Source: Wolfiporia cocos (Eukaryota; Basidiomycota; Agaricomycetes; Polyporales; Phaeolaceae). From it: a stretch of 64,000 nt of DNA. The notes below the pieces were generated by a model. That model was not told the origin of the DNA. It did not search any database and was given only the letters and a program-made list of their open reading frames with translations. Each line of letters opens with the position of its first letter. The stretch's first letter is position 1. The stretch is from the NCBI GenBank assembly GCA_029448655.1, contig JACCLO010000021.1, positions 186,001-250,000 on the forward strand. The letters run 5' to 3'. Position numbers and translations under genes: made by a program. Of the stretch, positions 21,963-33,338 are shown piece by piece.

Positions 21963-22244
21963 CCACCCCCAACACTCCTACCTGCACACTATGCGACCCA
22001 GCACTCCTCTCCAGTGCTCTTGTTAGGCAGCAAAGATCGTGCAGGTAACAAACGAAAGCGCGCAACACCAATCTCAGCAACGTTCATCAATACAGTGACT
22101 ACGGAAGACGGCCTGGGCATCACAGTCCCAACGAAGACGCGCAAGGTGCGAAGTGACAAGGGTATCAAGCGCGGCCCAAGAAGGCCTCAGTCAGGAGGTA
22201 GAGAGAATGTACCGATAGAAGCGGCAAATTTATCGCAAACATGA
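21963..22244 (+). pseudogene. 3' fragment of an unidentified gene, cut off by the LTR
   Basis: An open frame of about 94 codons continues from the LTR edge to a TGA at 22242-22244. It is basic (KRKRATP, KTRKVRSDKGIKRGPRRP), suggesting the tail of a nuclear or DNA-binding protein, but no family is recognised. There is no start in the host part, so the 5' end is gone or elsewhere. Confidence 0.4.
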
Positions 22245-22295
22245 TGCCGCTATCTGCTCGCTTTGTACTTAATCAAATATATGCTTCTGTTTGTT

Positions 22296-22680
22296 AATGT
22301 CAGACACAGGAGTGTGAACATAGATGTAAAGCGAAGGAGGAGGGTTCTGAAAATGCGAAGGAAATAAATCTGCAACCACGGAGGATGGGAATCATCATCA
22401 GACACAGGAACGCTAAGGTAGTGTATATCTGAAGCGGAGGAAATAAATCTGCAGCCACGGAGGATGGGAATCATCATCAGACACAGGAGCGTTATGAGAG
22501 TATATGTCTGAAGCTGAGGAAATAAATCTGCAACCACGGAGGATGGGAATCATCATCAGACACAGGAGCGTTATGAGGGTGTGTATCTGAAGCGGAGGAA
22601 ATAAATCTGCAACCACAAAGGATGGGAATCATCATCAGACACAGGGGTGTGGAAATAAATCTGCAGCCGTGACTGCAGAG
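22296..22680 (+). repeat. Minisatellite, 79-bp unit, about 4.5 copies
   Basis: GAAATAAATCTGCA recurs at 22361, 22440, 22519 and 22598 (spacing exactly 79) and at 22652 (54). Each unit also carries GGATGGGAATCATCATCAGACACAG (counted as two shared blocks). It lies just downstream of the gene fragment. Confidence 0.85.
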
Positions 22681-23649
22681 GCATAGCCACTAAGTCCCTA
22701 CGGACTTGTCCATGCGCGCTCGCTCAGCTGGCAATGATGTCATGATCGAAGATCGAGAAGCCGGAGATAAGATGCGTCTGACCGAACGAATGTCAGTAAG
22801 CGCCAAGGTACAATTAGATATGCATTCTAATCTAGAGATTCGGGCGCCAAACCCAATGTCATCCGCCCGCTGAGTGACGCATCCATCTCAATCACCGGGG
22901 CAACAAAAATTTAATATAACTCTACAAAGCTGTAAATACTATATTACATATGATACAAAAAGCGCGAGTCGAAAATTCGAAGAATGAGCCCACCATCGCC
23001 GCCGATGTGCACGACAGCGTCGGCGCGGCGGCGCGATTAGATAAGCGCGCTGCTATCTGAAGGTCGAGGCGCTACAAGGCCGAGCGCTGAGCGTGGGATA
23101 ACATTCCGCGTTTGGAAGGTCAGACGCCTGCCGGATGTCATCCGTCGTCGGGCGGCGGCATCCATCCCACGCGTGGGAGCTACGGAAATATAGTTATTAC
23201 CATTGAAATTGTAGGGCTACATTATTTAGGAAGCGTGAAAGAACGGCGTGACTACATAAAGAATTGAGCCGCCATCGTGCGCGACAGTGGCGGCGGGGCG
23301 CTTGTCGGTGGCGTGGGGGCAGCAGGGCGCTGGTAGGTGGCGCGGGGAGTGAGGCGCTGGTGGGTGGCGCGGGGAGTGGGCGGGCACATGATCTTCACCC
23401 CAGAAGGGCAATCGACTGCGGTGCTACTGGCAGTATGCGGGTAGGACGATAATTCAAGCTTACTAGCTTGGCGCACGCACGTGTATGGCAAGCTAATAAG
23501 CTTGGTAATACGTGAGGTTTAGGTGAAATTATTCCCAAGTAGTGCTTCAATATGGAATGGAATAGGTGCAAGCTTCGTTAGCGCGCGCCGCCACCAATGC
23601 CGAGCACCGGCATTCAGATTTGTAAGCCACGGACCCCGGACATCTCCTT
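22681..23649. other. GC-rich intergenic stretch with short repeats and a hairpin
   Basis: Two diverged GC-rich blocks (about 22980-23035 and 23265-23300) resemble each other. A unit of about 28 bases (GGCGCTGGTRGGTGGCGCGGGGAGTGR) is repeated three times at 23293-23385. A strong hairpin has 16-nt arms with one mismatch at 23455-23470 and 23489-23504 and an 18-nt loop. No gene is seen. Confidence 0.5.
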
Positions 23650-23700
23650 AGCGCAGTGACCCATATGCACGTGATGCGCCCATGGTGACAGTTCGACTCC
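23650..23700 (+). other. tRNA-like A/B box pair
   Basis: TAGCGCAGTGACC resembles a tRNA A box and AGTTCGACTCCC a B box, about 36 bases apart. The arms do not fold into a cloverleaf, so this is at best a tRNA-derived relic. The duplicate at 18313 starts exactly at the B-box-like GTTCGACTCCC. Confidence 0.25.
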
Positions 23701-23969
23701 CAGCCATGCATTACAATTTCTTTGTTGGAACTCAAATTTGAGGTACTTTTGACAAATCCCATGATGCTTACTGCTGGTATGAGTACATATATTAGGTTGT
23801 CTCTGGTATACTCCTTCTCAACGATGGAGACTTAATGAGTTTGTGTTCGATGGGCAAGCGCTCACAAACAGGCGCCTAACGCGCCACGGTGATTGTCGCC
23901 ACGATCATAGCGCAGCAGCACATCACCTGCGAAGATCATTGACCGGTTCACGGGCCTAATTACCTTGCA

Positions 23970-26900
23970 ATGAGCGGACCAAAGCGTTCGGATACGCGTG
24001 GGTCGCACAGATACAACGTCCTACCCCAATCTCGCCCAGACAAACGCCCCGATTACGAAGTGAGCGACGCGTTTTGTATGTTTGACTTCGGAATGTGGCT
24101 AACTCGAAGTAGCAGGAACCACCTACTTTTTCGACGCGTATCTTCAAACGTTTATCTGACTTTTTCTCGTGGGGAAAGGAGATTATTACGAACAAGGATT
24201 ACAGGCCGGATGCAGGATATGTGGAAGCCGCTTGGAGACTGGTTGAGCGCGGTCACCAGGTGAGCGTTTTTCCTACGCGTTTACAGCTTTTTTCGCGTCG
24301 CTTTTGGCCCATTTACGTCGTTCGGAAGCAAAATGCGTCGTATCCAAATTTCGACACAAACCGCACGTGTTTTCACCCCTGGCCACATCTTGCACGTCCG
24401 TAAAGTTACGTCTCATACTGACACGCGTCGTCCTAGCTTGCTGGCACTAGCATGGAATTACCTACTGTTGCCGTCCCTGGAGAATACGAGAACGTCCTTG
24501 AACAGCCTGAACTCGCCCTGGAACAAACCGCCGACACCGCGCTCGAGCCTATCATGGAAGACGTCCCTCAGCCGGAACTCGAACTTGTGGAACAACCTGC
24601 ACCACGCCGCCGCCGCCCCGCCCGTCCTTTGTACAACTTCCTAGCTACCCGGCCTCGGCAAGTACCGGCAGATATGGAAATTTCTCCTTACGAATACGAT
24701 CTTCTCCCGGCTCCGGAATTTCTTCCGCGTCCCAATAGCCGGGATTGTCCTCAAGACAAGTTCGACTACTGGCTGCAGTGGCGGTATCCCGCAGTTACTC
24801 TCTTGCACCAGCTGAAGGCTCACGGGAAATCGACTTCGTATGCGGAAGCGTACTTGCGCAACCGAGGTGACGACAATTTAGATGTAATGGGATTTAAGGG
24901 TCTTATGCGAGAGTTGGAATGCGGTAAGTACTGCAATTCGAGTCGTGGCCTTTGCTGACCCTTCTTTCAAAGAGCCCGAACCTGTGTGGTTTCAGGAACA
25001 GAGACTCGCTAATGATGCAGCTCTTGAGGCGATTCGAAATGCAGGCGATGACCAATCTGTCGCACCTCTTGTGCCAACTCCCGAATTCGTAGCAGCCTGC
25101 GACGCTGCTCTGTCTGAAATCGAATGGTTCAAGAACGCCACAGCGAATATCAAAGCCCGCGTGCCAGATGTCGCCGCTATACAGAGAGACTGTTTCGGTC
25201 CCGCCGCTCCTGCTCAGAATGACTCCGCCCCTGATACCTCTGCTGTTGCTACTCACAACGACGCTGCACCTACATCGCTTCCGGACCCCTCGCAACCCCT
25301 GCCTGATGCCGCGCCGATTGTCTCTGTACGTGAGGTATCGAGTCCTCCGGAGCGTTCGCCTCCTAATCCCCCACCAAGCCCTGAGATGCCTATGTTTTCG
25401 ACCATGGCCTTCATCGAGATTGTCAACGAAGTAACATAATCAGTCGAGGAGCCTGATGTCGACAACCCATACGAGTGGGAAGGAGCTCGGACACCTGACG
25501 TCGTGTCACAGATTTATCTGGGGCTTACAGCATTTTTCCTACGATTATAGCAATTTACCTGGGATTTATACGTCCAACTACAAGTTATCTACGGGTTAAC
25601 TCCCATTGCCACCACAACAAGCTCTTAACTGGGCTTATCACCACATGACCAGCTTACGTAACGCTACGGTACAACCACGTCCAATAGCAACACTACAGCA
25701 TACGTCATACAGGTCTCGCCCGTTAGAGCAAGACCAGCCACGTCATAGATCTTAGATCATAATGATAGGCCGAGCGCGGCACGCTCGCATAATAATGTCC
25801 ACATGTACAAACAAGTGCCTCGCGGCCTTGTACTATTGGGTCGGCCTTCCCGGCTTCCCACCGCCATAAGATCCTTGATCACAATGGCACCTCAGGCGCG
25901 CCACGCCTTCACATAATAATGGCAACACGGCCAAATAGCACTATATTAGCACCAAGGCAATATCGCTATAGGCTACGGCCTCCTCGGCCTCCCACGGACT
26001 CGGCGGTCTCCAAGTCCCGGGCTTCTGCCATCACGGCGTTGCCCAAACACCGGACCTCGCCTCACGGCTAAGTCCAACACATGCCCCGGTAACCATCCGG
26101 ACCGGGCTGTAACACATGCCACGGTACTTCCCGTCCAATGGCATAACGACCTCGGCGTCTCGCCTTGGTCATCCAACGAAGCACGGCCAATCGCCATTAT
26201 ACCTCTCGGTATCCGGCAACCGGCTTCCCCTATACCCGGGCTGCGCCCGCGTTATCACAACAATAAAGACATAATCCCTCTATTACGATTGGATCGGCCA
26301 TTAGGGCCTTCCACGGCCATTCTAGATAGAGTAACTAAACAACAGATAAGATAAGCTTCGCCACTTGGCAAAGCCACATAACCCGGTAAGGACATAGCTA
26401 GCTAGTAGCACGTGACCTTCCCGTACACATGTATATAAGTAGGAGCCAAGCGCTCTTTAACTTCAGTTCTATTCTTCTCGGCGTACGCCGTAGAAGAACC
26501 TCCTACCTCCTATTGCGTCTGATAACCTCTACCTCACCTAAGTCGCCTAGTTCATCGCAGGATACTGGCTTGGTGAGTCCCACAGAGCCATCTGTGTCAC
26601 ATCGGCAATATCGATCCGCTCCGTCCACTCAAAAGGACTTGGCAGCAGATGAAAGATCTCGAAGTAGGGGCGAAACAGTCACAGCCAAGACTTACGGAGC
26701 AGAGGATCATCGAAGCGACCGTACCGAAGGTAAGTTATCACTACTGTATCGTGCGTACGAGCTCACACATTCGCAGGGAGCAAAACGGTCTCGTCCGGAT
26801 CCAAACACGAAGTTCCTGAACCCAGCCGCAAATTCTGGTCAGAAGTCAAAGCGGTCGACACGGCGTCGTTTGGATGACAGTGACGATGGAGAGGATGACG

Positions 26901-28101
26901 ACGACGAAGGTTCTCAGCCGAAGAAGAGGAGAATCACCTCAACGCCAAATGGACACTCGGATAGTTCGCCTTCACCAGAAGTCGCCGACGTCGATATGGA
27001 CGACGCACCGTCAGCATCGATTACGAAGCCCATGGAAGTTGTAGAGCCCCCGCCACGGCCAAGCACCCCCGCCTCACCACCAGTATCTACACCTACACCC
27101 GCCCCCATCCCGCGCCCAGCCGTCACCCCCCTTGCGCCTTCCCCTGTCATCAACAGTTCTTCATGTTCTCACGTTGACCGATCGTTCACGCGCAACTCGT
27201 ACGTGCCCCGCGAGCCCAGCAAATTGCGGACCAGCATTACCATTGACCAAGACAGCAAGGAGGAGACCAATTCACGCCAGGAGCATGATTCAATGATGGC
27301 GCATGCTCCCGTCCCCCAACTTGCGGAATCGATCCCCTCTCAAGAGTATCCCCCACTAGCGCACGCTCTCGCCCCCTCCGCCTCTATGGTCCCTGTCAGC
27401 ACCAAGGAGCATCCCGCAAACGCGCACGCTCCCACAAAGGCCCACCTGGTCTGCCAGGAGCATCCCTTAACTCCGGTGCACGCTCCCGCCACCCTCGCTT
27501 GCGATGCAGTTACGTGTCAACTTCCGGTCAACAACGTGAACAAGAAACTGTTATGAACTCGAAGGCTCGAGAACGTGCAGCTTCGGTCCCGCTCGAGGCG
27601 CTTCCTAGGTATAAATTTTCGGTGTGTGTGGCCCCCTCTCCCGGTGCTGGCTCTCGCTTCACGAAGGCGTGGCAACTCGCTTCTTCTGTCCCGGTTCATA
27701 CGCTCCCGGCCTACAACTTCGTGAAGCTCGTGGCGTCTTCTCTGTCGACTTCTGCTGTCTCTCTCGGTAAACAGCCTGAATGGATCTGTGGACTCTGTCA
27801 GCTCCGGAGCCCCGACTCGGCTGTCAAGTGTGTTGTCTGCGAGGCTCCATGGCCGAACGGTCCATCCCAGGCATCTCCCTCCCCTGCATCTTCCTCTCCG
27901 TCGTCTGCTCCCTCTGCTCCATTGCCCGCCCCCTCTGCTCCGTCACCGCCACCGCCAGTTTCCGGATTTAACTACTGGGCTGCCGCTGGTCTGGCGCCGC
28001 CATCTGCGACATCTGATTGGGAATGTTCTATCTGCATGGTCCGGAACAAGTCCAGCGCACAACAGTGTATCGCCTGCGAATCACCAAAACCTCAGCTGTA
28101 A
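23970..28101 (+). pseudogene. Nup153/Nup1-like nucleoporin gene, disrupted
   Basis: Exons: 23970-24059; 24113 or 24116-24259; 24437-24923; 24973-25503; then, beyond a solo LTR, 26605-26729; 26777 to about 27515; and about 27581-28101. The C-terminus has two RanBP2-type zinc fingers (EWICGLC..KCVVC and DWECSIC..QCIAC, W-x-C-x2-C-x10-C-x2-C). Upstream are repeats of PxxxLPxYxF type and an acidic-basic linker with KKRR-type nuclear signals. Near residue 35-55 lies a predicted amphipathic helix (IFKRLSDFFSWGKEII), as in basket nucleoporins that bind the inner nuclear membrane. Four EH..HAP-type repeats of about 20 residues occur near 27285-27500. Breaks: an in-frame TAA at 25437-25439 and the LTR at 25504-26599, whose removal with one target copy restores phase. 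The join near 27515-27580 is either an intron with a weak donor or a frameshift. Identity as a basket nucleoporin is inferred from layout. Confidence 0.65.
25504..26599 (+). mobile_element. Family D solo LTR (1,096 bp) inside the nucleoporin-like gene
   Basis: Begins TGTCACAGATTTATCTGG and ends CCATCTGTGTCA. It is flanked by CGTCG (25499-25503) and CATCG (26600-26604), a 5-bp target duplication with one CpG to CpA change. A promoter-like ACATGTATATAAGTAGGAGCC block lies near the 3' end. No internal retrotransposon sequence is present, so it is a solo LTR left by recombination. Confidence 0.85.
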
Positions 28102-28256
28102 CGTTTTTGGCTGTGCGCGCTGCTCTTGATTGACGCTTCATTTATTGGTCATGTACATATCAGAATTATTTGTACCACGAGGACCCAGTAGAATGCCCCA
28201 TAGATGACACAGTGGTCTGTATAATTCATTCAATGGATAATCACGAAATTCGTAAA

Positions 28257-29625
28257 CTAAGAGTCTGCCTCTGGCTCCACCATCTCCACACTACAACCAG
28301 CTCCCGGAGACCCATCTTCTGCTGCACTAATGCCATTCTCAAGTCCCTTGTCCGCGTCACAAGTGGGGTTTTGCTCGATTTGTATTTGCCTAGGATTAGA
28401 GCCTGTGCTATTCTTGGCATGATCGCTGAACTTCCAGTTCGAAGGTGATGGCAGGAAATGCCCAAAGCGCTTGAGGCCAAAGTAAGCACAGAACTCATTG
28501 CACTGATGCTCATTCTCAAAGTTGTCGAAGACTGAGCTTATGTTGCCTTCGCCAAATTGCTCCGCATACTCCCTATGATCTAGGTCAATGAGTGATGCAA
28601 TAACAACACCAGGCCATACCTAGATGTGATGATCTGGGGATCTGTCAACAGGTTCCCCCCACCTATCATACCGTTAGCCATGTATACTCAGAGCTCAAAG
28701 GATGCCTTACCTTGTAGATCAGAGACAAACATTGTTCGCTCTGTGTAGAGGTACTGAATGTGCTGCGAAGCACACAGGTACAGTGCTTTGGCATGGTCTA
28801 TGCCGGTGAGTTTACCGGAAGGTCTGACCGAATTGTTTGAGATATACTTGATGAATGGTGCATGGATAAGTTCTTCCAATAGATAGACAGGTGCCTCTTC
28901 ATCGTCCCGTGGTATAGCAAGACCGCATGCAACAAATCTGAAATCAGGGATTGCACAGGGGAGCTTCTGTATTGCCACCATCGACTTCTCCTTCGCATGA
29001 TCACGGCGGAAGTCGTCAACTAGTTTTTGAAGGCTGGCTGCCCAATACAAGCAATTAGTTTCCATTAGCATCTTCGGAAGCTCATCAGCCTGAGGAAAGC
29101 GCAGCCGCCTGTTGTTCTGCGAGCGATAGAAGCATCGCTTCGCAGCAACCTTTTTCATGAGGAGAATGGACCGTGCAGCTGTGCCTTTCAGCTTAGCTGC
29201 ATCAAGTGTCAGATCTGCAGGATGTGCAGTCTTAAAGCCACCAGCTGCTCCAAGCATTCTTTCGGTTCGGATGTCAACTACTACTGTAGCCCCATAACCC
29301 ATGTTAGGGTCCCCGAGAAGCGTAGACAGGTATGGCTTTTCCAGTGATACGATGAAAGCGAGGTCGTGTAGAGGTACTGGGTATATGGTGACGGCAATGC
29401 TCACAAGTTCTGATAGTATCATCATGAGTCTTGAAGATAAGTGAGACCAACAAAAGATTGACGTACCGTTGACGCGTGGCTTAGAATACACTTGCGACTG
29501 CAGTCGCATCGCATTGCGCAGACTTTGCACATTTATCTGTGTGCGGGGCATGGAACTCTGTGTAACCTCTGATAGTCTGTCCACCTCCTCAGGTATGCCC
29601 CTCAGGTTTGCGAGCTCTGAATTTC
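28257..29625 (-). CDS. Alpha-kinase (MHCK/eEF2K-type) domain protein, 5' end uncertain
   Basis: The C-terminal exons are precise: coding to 28711, intron 28710-28663 (48 nt, CTAAC branch), exon 28662-28620, intron 28619-28573 (47 nt), exon 28572-28257. The product contains GGFKTAHP, YLLEELI, FIKYISNNS, FVSDLQGGGN..LTDPQIITS, FGEGN and H.CNEFC. This is the alpha-kinase order: cofactor loop, DLQG, the GxGN nucleotide signature and the C-terminal zinc-binding H/C cluster. These enzymes are atypical Ser/Thr kinases and are expanded in basidiomycetes; the substrate here is unknown. An upstream intron lies near 29425-29470 and coding continues to about 29625 with an acceptor-like TTCAG. A start codon could not be fixed, and a transposable element begins at 29732, so the gene may be truncated. 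It lies tail to tail with the nucleoporin-like gene. Confidence 0.75.
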
Positions 29626-29731
29626 ATCAGCAAAATGCGAGCTGCCTGATCTGCCCCCGGTTGCCAACCTCAGCTGGTCAGGTAAGCGCTGGACTGGGCA
29701 GAAAAACTCAGGTAAACCCAACTTGAGGTTA

Positions 29732-30371
29732 CAGTCGTTCCCGAAAATAATGTCAAAGTCACGTTTTTTTTGCGCGTCGTCTCGGCGCGCCAAAGTTCCG
29801 AGCCAAAGTTCCGAGCCATCTTCCGACTCGTAAGCGCCCGTAAGCGCACCTACTTGCATTTGTGTACTGCACTGTTTTCTGCAGCTATGGGTAATAGAAG
29901 AATCAACAAAGATATGAAACTGTGTACTCCTCGTCCATGGCAAGCGGTTGGGCCCAACATGGTATTCGTGAGATTCTAATCATCTCCCGCTAGTCTGCCA
30001 TTGGGAGCACATCTTCGGCCGCATCGTCAAGCCATCACTGTTGCCGTGGCGTGATTGCGTTCATATTAGCACCCGGGCTGTAATGAACCCTATTTATCTT
30101 TTGTACGAAAACATCCCAATGCCCATCCCAACGAATTCCTGTTCTGACTGGCTAATATTATGATATCATCACATTCCAAATTGCACTGCAATAAGCCCCG
30201 TGGGAAATGCGACATGTTTGAGCTCAAGAGAAAGGCTCGAAACGATGGCATACAGGTGCGCTTACAGGCGCTTACGAGTCGGAAGATGGCTCGGAACTTT
30301 GGCTCGGAACTTTGGCGCGCCGAGACGACGCGCAAAAAACGTGACTTTGACATTATTTTCGGGAACGACTG
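29732..30371. mobile_element. 640-bp inverted-repeat element with TA flanks (Tc1/mariner-type MITE)
   Basis: Terminal inverted repeats of about 117 bp, nearly identical, start CAGTCGTTCCCGAAAATAAT and are flanked on both sides by TA (29730-29731 and 30372-30373). CAGT ends and a TA duplication are the Tc1/mariner pattern. Each arm contains a doubled CAAAGTTCCGAGC block. The core of about 400 bases has no transposase remnant. Confidence 0.7.
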
Positions 30372-30603
30372 TAATTACCCAGCGGGTTTGCGTAGATGCA
30401 AGCACTGAGGATCACGTGGATTTCACGTGCACACTGACGCGTCGGCCAGCGGCGGGCGTCTCTGCGTGCCCCTTCGACGAAAGTTGAAGGCACTGTGGAA
30501 GCTTATCAAGGCAAGATAGACAGACTATATAGTGAATTGCTTGTATCGCTCATTGATATCTGTATTCAAGATGTAGGAAACTCTGTTAAATACAGTACTT
30601 GTA
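30372..30603. other. Short spacer before element A2
   Basis: No coding seen. CACGTGGATTTCACGTG (about 30413-30429) is a small perfect inverted repeat of two E-box-like CACGTG motifs. Confidence 0.4.
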
Positions 30604-30750
30604 TGTCACAGGCCGATTTTCTCCAACTAGCTTGCGACTAGAGACAACCCTTATCTTATCTAAGCGCCTGCCTATGCATCACGTGCAAGGACCCCGAACA
30701 CCCCACACGTGCTTACACAGACCCCGGACACCCTTGATGTGGCTCTACAC

Positions 30751-31299
30751 TGACACAAACGTACTCGTTTGTGGGACCCTGTACAACAGGGGAGTCCCTA
30801 CACCCCCTGCAGGGCGGTGTACAAGCCTCAAAGGCGACCGGTCGGCTGTATCCCTAGCGAGGGAACTCCTAAGGCAGCCAAGGGAGCCGGCACACAGTCA
30901 AGCAAGAGACGAAGGGCCCCCGGCCAGAGACGCACACAAGACAGAGTAAGAAAGGGGCTATGCCCAATTGTCGAGAATCTTAGGAATGGGGAGTAAGCCC
31001 ACATTCTGTCGTACTATATACACGCTAGTGTCTACTACCGAGACCGCCCTAAACTACTGGTCTGTGCACCATGTAACTATGGGTCATGTGCTAGGTAACG
31101 AGTATGTAACAGTGTGACCATGAGTGACAGTACCTGAGGCGCGCGCTACCCTACAGCGCTAACCGGACGACCAGGTGACCTGCAATAACTGGGAGAGACG
31201 CTGGAGGTAACTACAGCGCAGAGGCGCGGCGTACGCCTAGCGCCGCGCGTGCGTCCTATAGCGAGGGAGTACAAACTATTAGTAGAATAATTTGTGACA
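30751..31299 (-). repeat. Left, outward-facing LTR of element E
   Basis: In minus orientation it begins TGTCACAAATTATTC and ends GTTTGTGTCA, with a TATATA near its middle. The polypurine tract lies just upstream (complement of TTACCCCCCCTCTCG). Confidence 0.7.
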
Positions 31300-32778
31300 T
31301 TACCCCCCCTCTCGAAAAACGTCGTCCCTGACGTTCTACCTTGAATCCTACGACGCTCGCTACCTTGGTTGCTTGTTTGACTCGAGGCCCATCCTTTCTT
31401 CGCGGAAGGTGGGGAGCACCCAGGAGCACGGTCCGTCCGCCAGTGGTGGAGCGAAGTGAGCTAGCCTGCAGGGAACATTGGGAGCCGAACCCACGCATCC
31501 CTGTTTCCTTACATCCCAGACGTGAGTTGGCGAGGCGCGCCAGCGGTGAGCGTATTGGTACATGTCAAAGTTCATGACTTGCGCCGACATAGCTACGCGT
31601 GGCCCACCGACCTCGGGGTAAGTGGTTCGCTCGTTGGTATTCGGAAGTCTGTTGTGGTGGATTGCCTTCTGACCTTTGAGACCGTCGGTGTGGGGTTGGG
31701 TACCCTTGCGGGACCCTTCGCATACCCACTGGTCAAAGCTTCTTGATGATAACCCCTGCCGCCCAGGGATAATGGCTCCAATGCCCTAGACCTCCACGCG
31801 CACGTACATTCCCTTGTCAGGGGTGACGGCGGCGGGTCCTCAAATGGGGCTTACATGAGTCGATCCCGCTACCCAGTGTTCGTGGGGGGCGGACTTGATT
31901 GCTCACTCCCTACGGTCGCTTTGCCAGGTGTAGCATTTTGTGGGGGCTCGTAAAACTACGGACTGACGGTGCTTCTACCGTCGGCTGCCCCGCCGCGTTG
32001 CCATGGCACCCTGTACGTGGAGAACCCTCGGCCCCAGCGCAGGTGGTGCCGGAGGGGAGGTAAGATATCTTTAGGATTATCTTACCTCCCCTCCGGCGCC
32101 ACCTGCGCTGGGGCCGAGGGTTCTCCACGTACAGGGTGCCATGGCAACGCGGCGGGGCAGCCGACGGTAGAAGCACCAGAGGTCCGTAGTTTTACGAGCC
32201 CCCACGAAGCATTACACCAGGCGAAGTACCCGTGCGGAGTGAGCAAGCAAGTCCGCCCCCTTTCGAACGCAAGGTAGAAGGGGTCAACCGACGTAAGCCC
32301 CGTTTGAGGACCCGCCGCCGTCACCCCTGAAAAGGGAATGTACGCGCATGTGGAGGTCTAGGGCAGTCCGGCCACACCACCCCTGGGCGGCAGGAGCACC
32401 TCAAGAAACCTTGACCAGTGGGTATGCGAAGGAACCCGCAAGGGTCTCCAACCCCACACCGACGGTCTCAAAGGTCAGATTATATCAAGATGCGACCGAC
32501 TATCGAACACGACGAGGACGCGAGTAGGCAAGCGGAGGCACACGGGGACGACGGGGACCCCATTTAAAAAATAACCCAGTAACCTTTGCGACGAATGCCG
32601 AACCGATACCGAAAGCGCCTCCTTCACTCCACCACCGGCGGACGGACCGTGCCCTCGGAGGCTCCCCATCTTCCGCAAAGAAGGAATGGGCCGTGGGTTA
32701 AACATGAAACCAAGGAAGTGAGTGTCGTAGTTTTCAAGATAGAACGTCAGAGACAACGTTTTTCGAGAGGGGGGGTAA

Positions 32779-33338
32779 TGTCACGGATATGCCCAGGGGG
32801 CTACTGTACGTCCCTCACTATTGGTTGTATGGGCGGCGCTAGGCGTACGCCGCTCCGCTACTCCTTAGTTACCTCCACGTCACGCTCAGAGTATATAGAT
32901 CACCTGATCGTTGGTTAGCGCTGTAGGGTAGCGCGCGCCTCAGGTACGGACACGTTATGGTCACAGTATCACATGAAGCGTTACTTGTCATGTGCCCGGT
33001 AGTTAATGTGCACGGACCATTACTTTAGGGCTAGACTCATATGCACTACGCTCATGTATATATACGACAAGATGGTGGCCTTACAGCCCCATCTTTAGGA
33101 TTCTCGTCAATGAGCGCAAGCTCCTTTCTTACTATTGCTGTGATGCCTGCTGGCCCGGGGCCCACATCTCTGCGTCCTTGTCTGTGAGCCGCCGCCGCTA
33201 TCTCGACGCACGTCAGGGAATGTGCAGTCATCCCATGCGCCTCTACGTCCAGCGCTGGTGCGGTGTCTTGTAGGCTCGACTGACGTCGAGTATGGTTCCC
33301 CCTGAGCCCAGGGGTAGCACAGACGTAAGTCTGTGACA
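32779..33338 (+). repeat. Right, outward-facing LTR of element E
   Basis: Begins TGTCACGGATATGCCC and ends GTCTGTGACA. It is preceded by CGAGAGGGGGGGTAA and has a TATATATA near 33057. It is related to, but diverged from, the left LTR. Confidence 0.7.

Larger units (their letters stand above)
30751..33338. mobile_element. Palindromic LTR-derived element E (2,588 bp)
   Basis: The whole element is an inverted repeat with arms 30751-32067 and 32078-33338 around a 10-base loop (TCTTTAGGAT). Each arm carries an LTR at its outer end, oriented outward and preceded by a polypurine tract (CGAGAGGGGGGG-type). The left LTR is 31299-30751 on the minus strand and the right is 32779-33338 on the plus strand. 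Both termini are therefore LTR 3' (U5) ends (TGACACAAAC.. and ..GTCTGTGACA), and the unit is flanked by TACAC target duplications. The innermost 120 or so bases of the arms are about 97% identical, the outer parts clearly less (my estimate 70-80%). There is no primer site, 5'-type LTR or coding frame. It resembles an integrated inverted-dimer cDNA or a family of palindromic LTR elements. Confidence 0.8.

Noticed and set aside
22296..22680. CRISPR-like array
   Set aside because: Units are contiguous 79-bp minisatellite copies without unique spacers, and the genome is eukaryotic.
26429..26729. A gene starting inside the D LTR and running into the nucleoporin-like exon
   Set aside because: That frame in 26605-26729 is not the one that splices in phase at 26730/26777; the continuous frame comes from 25503 across the LTR.
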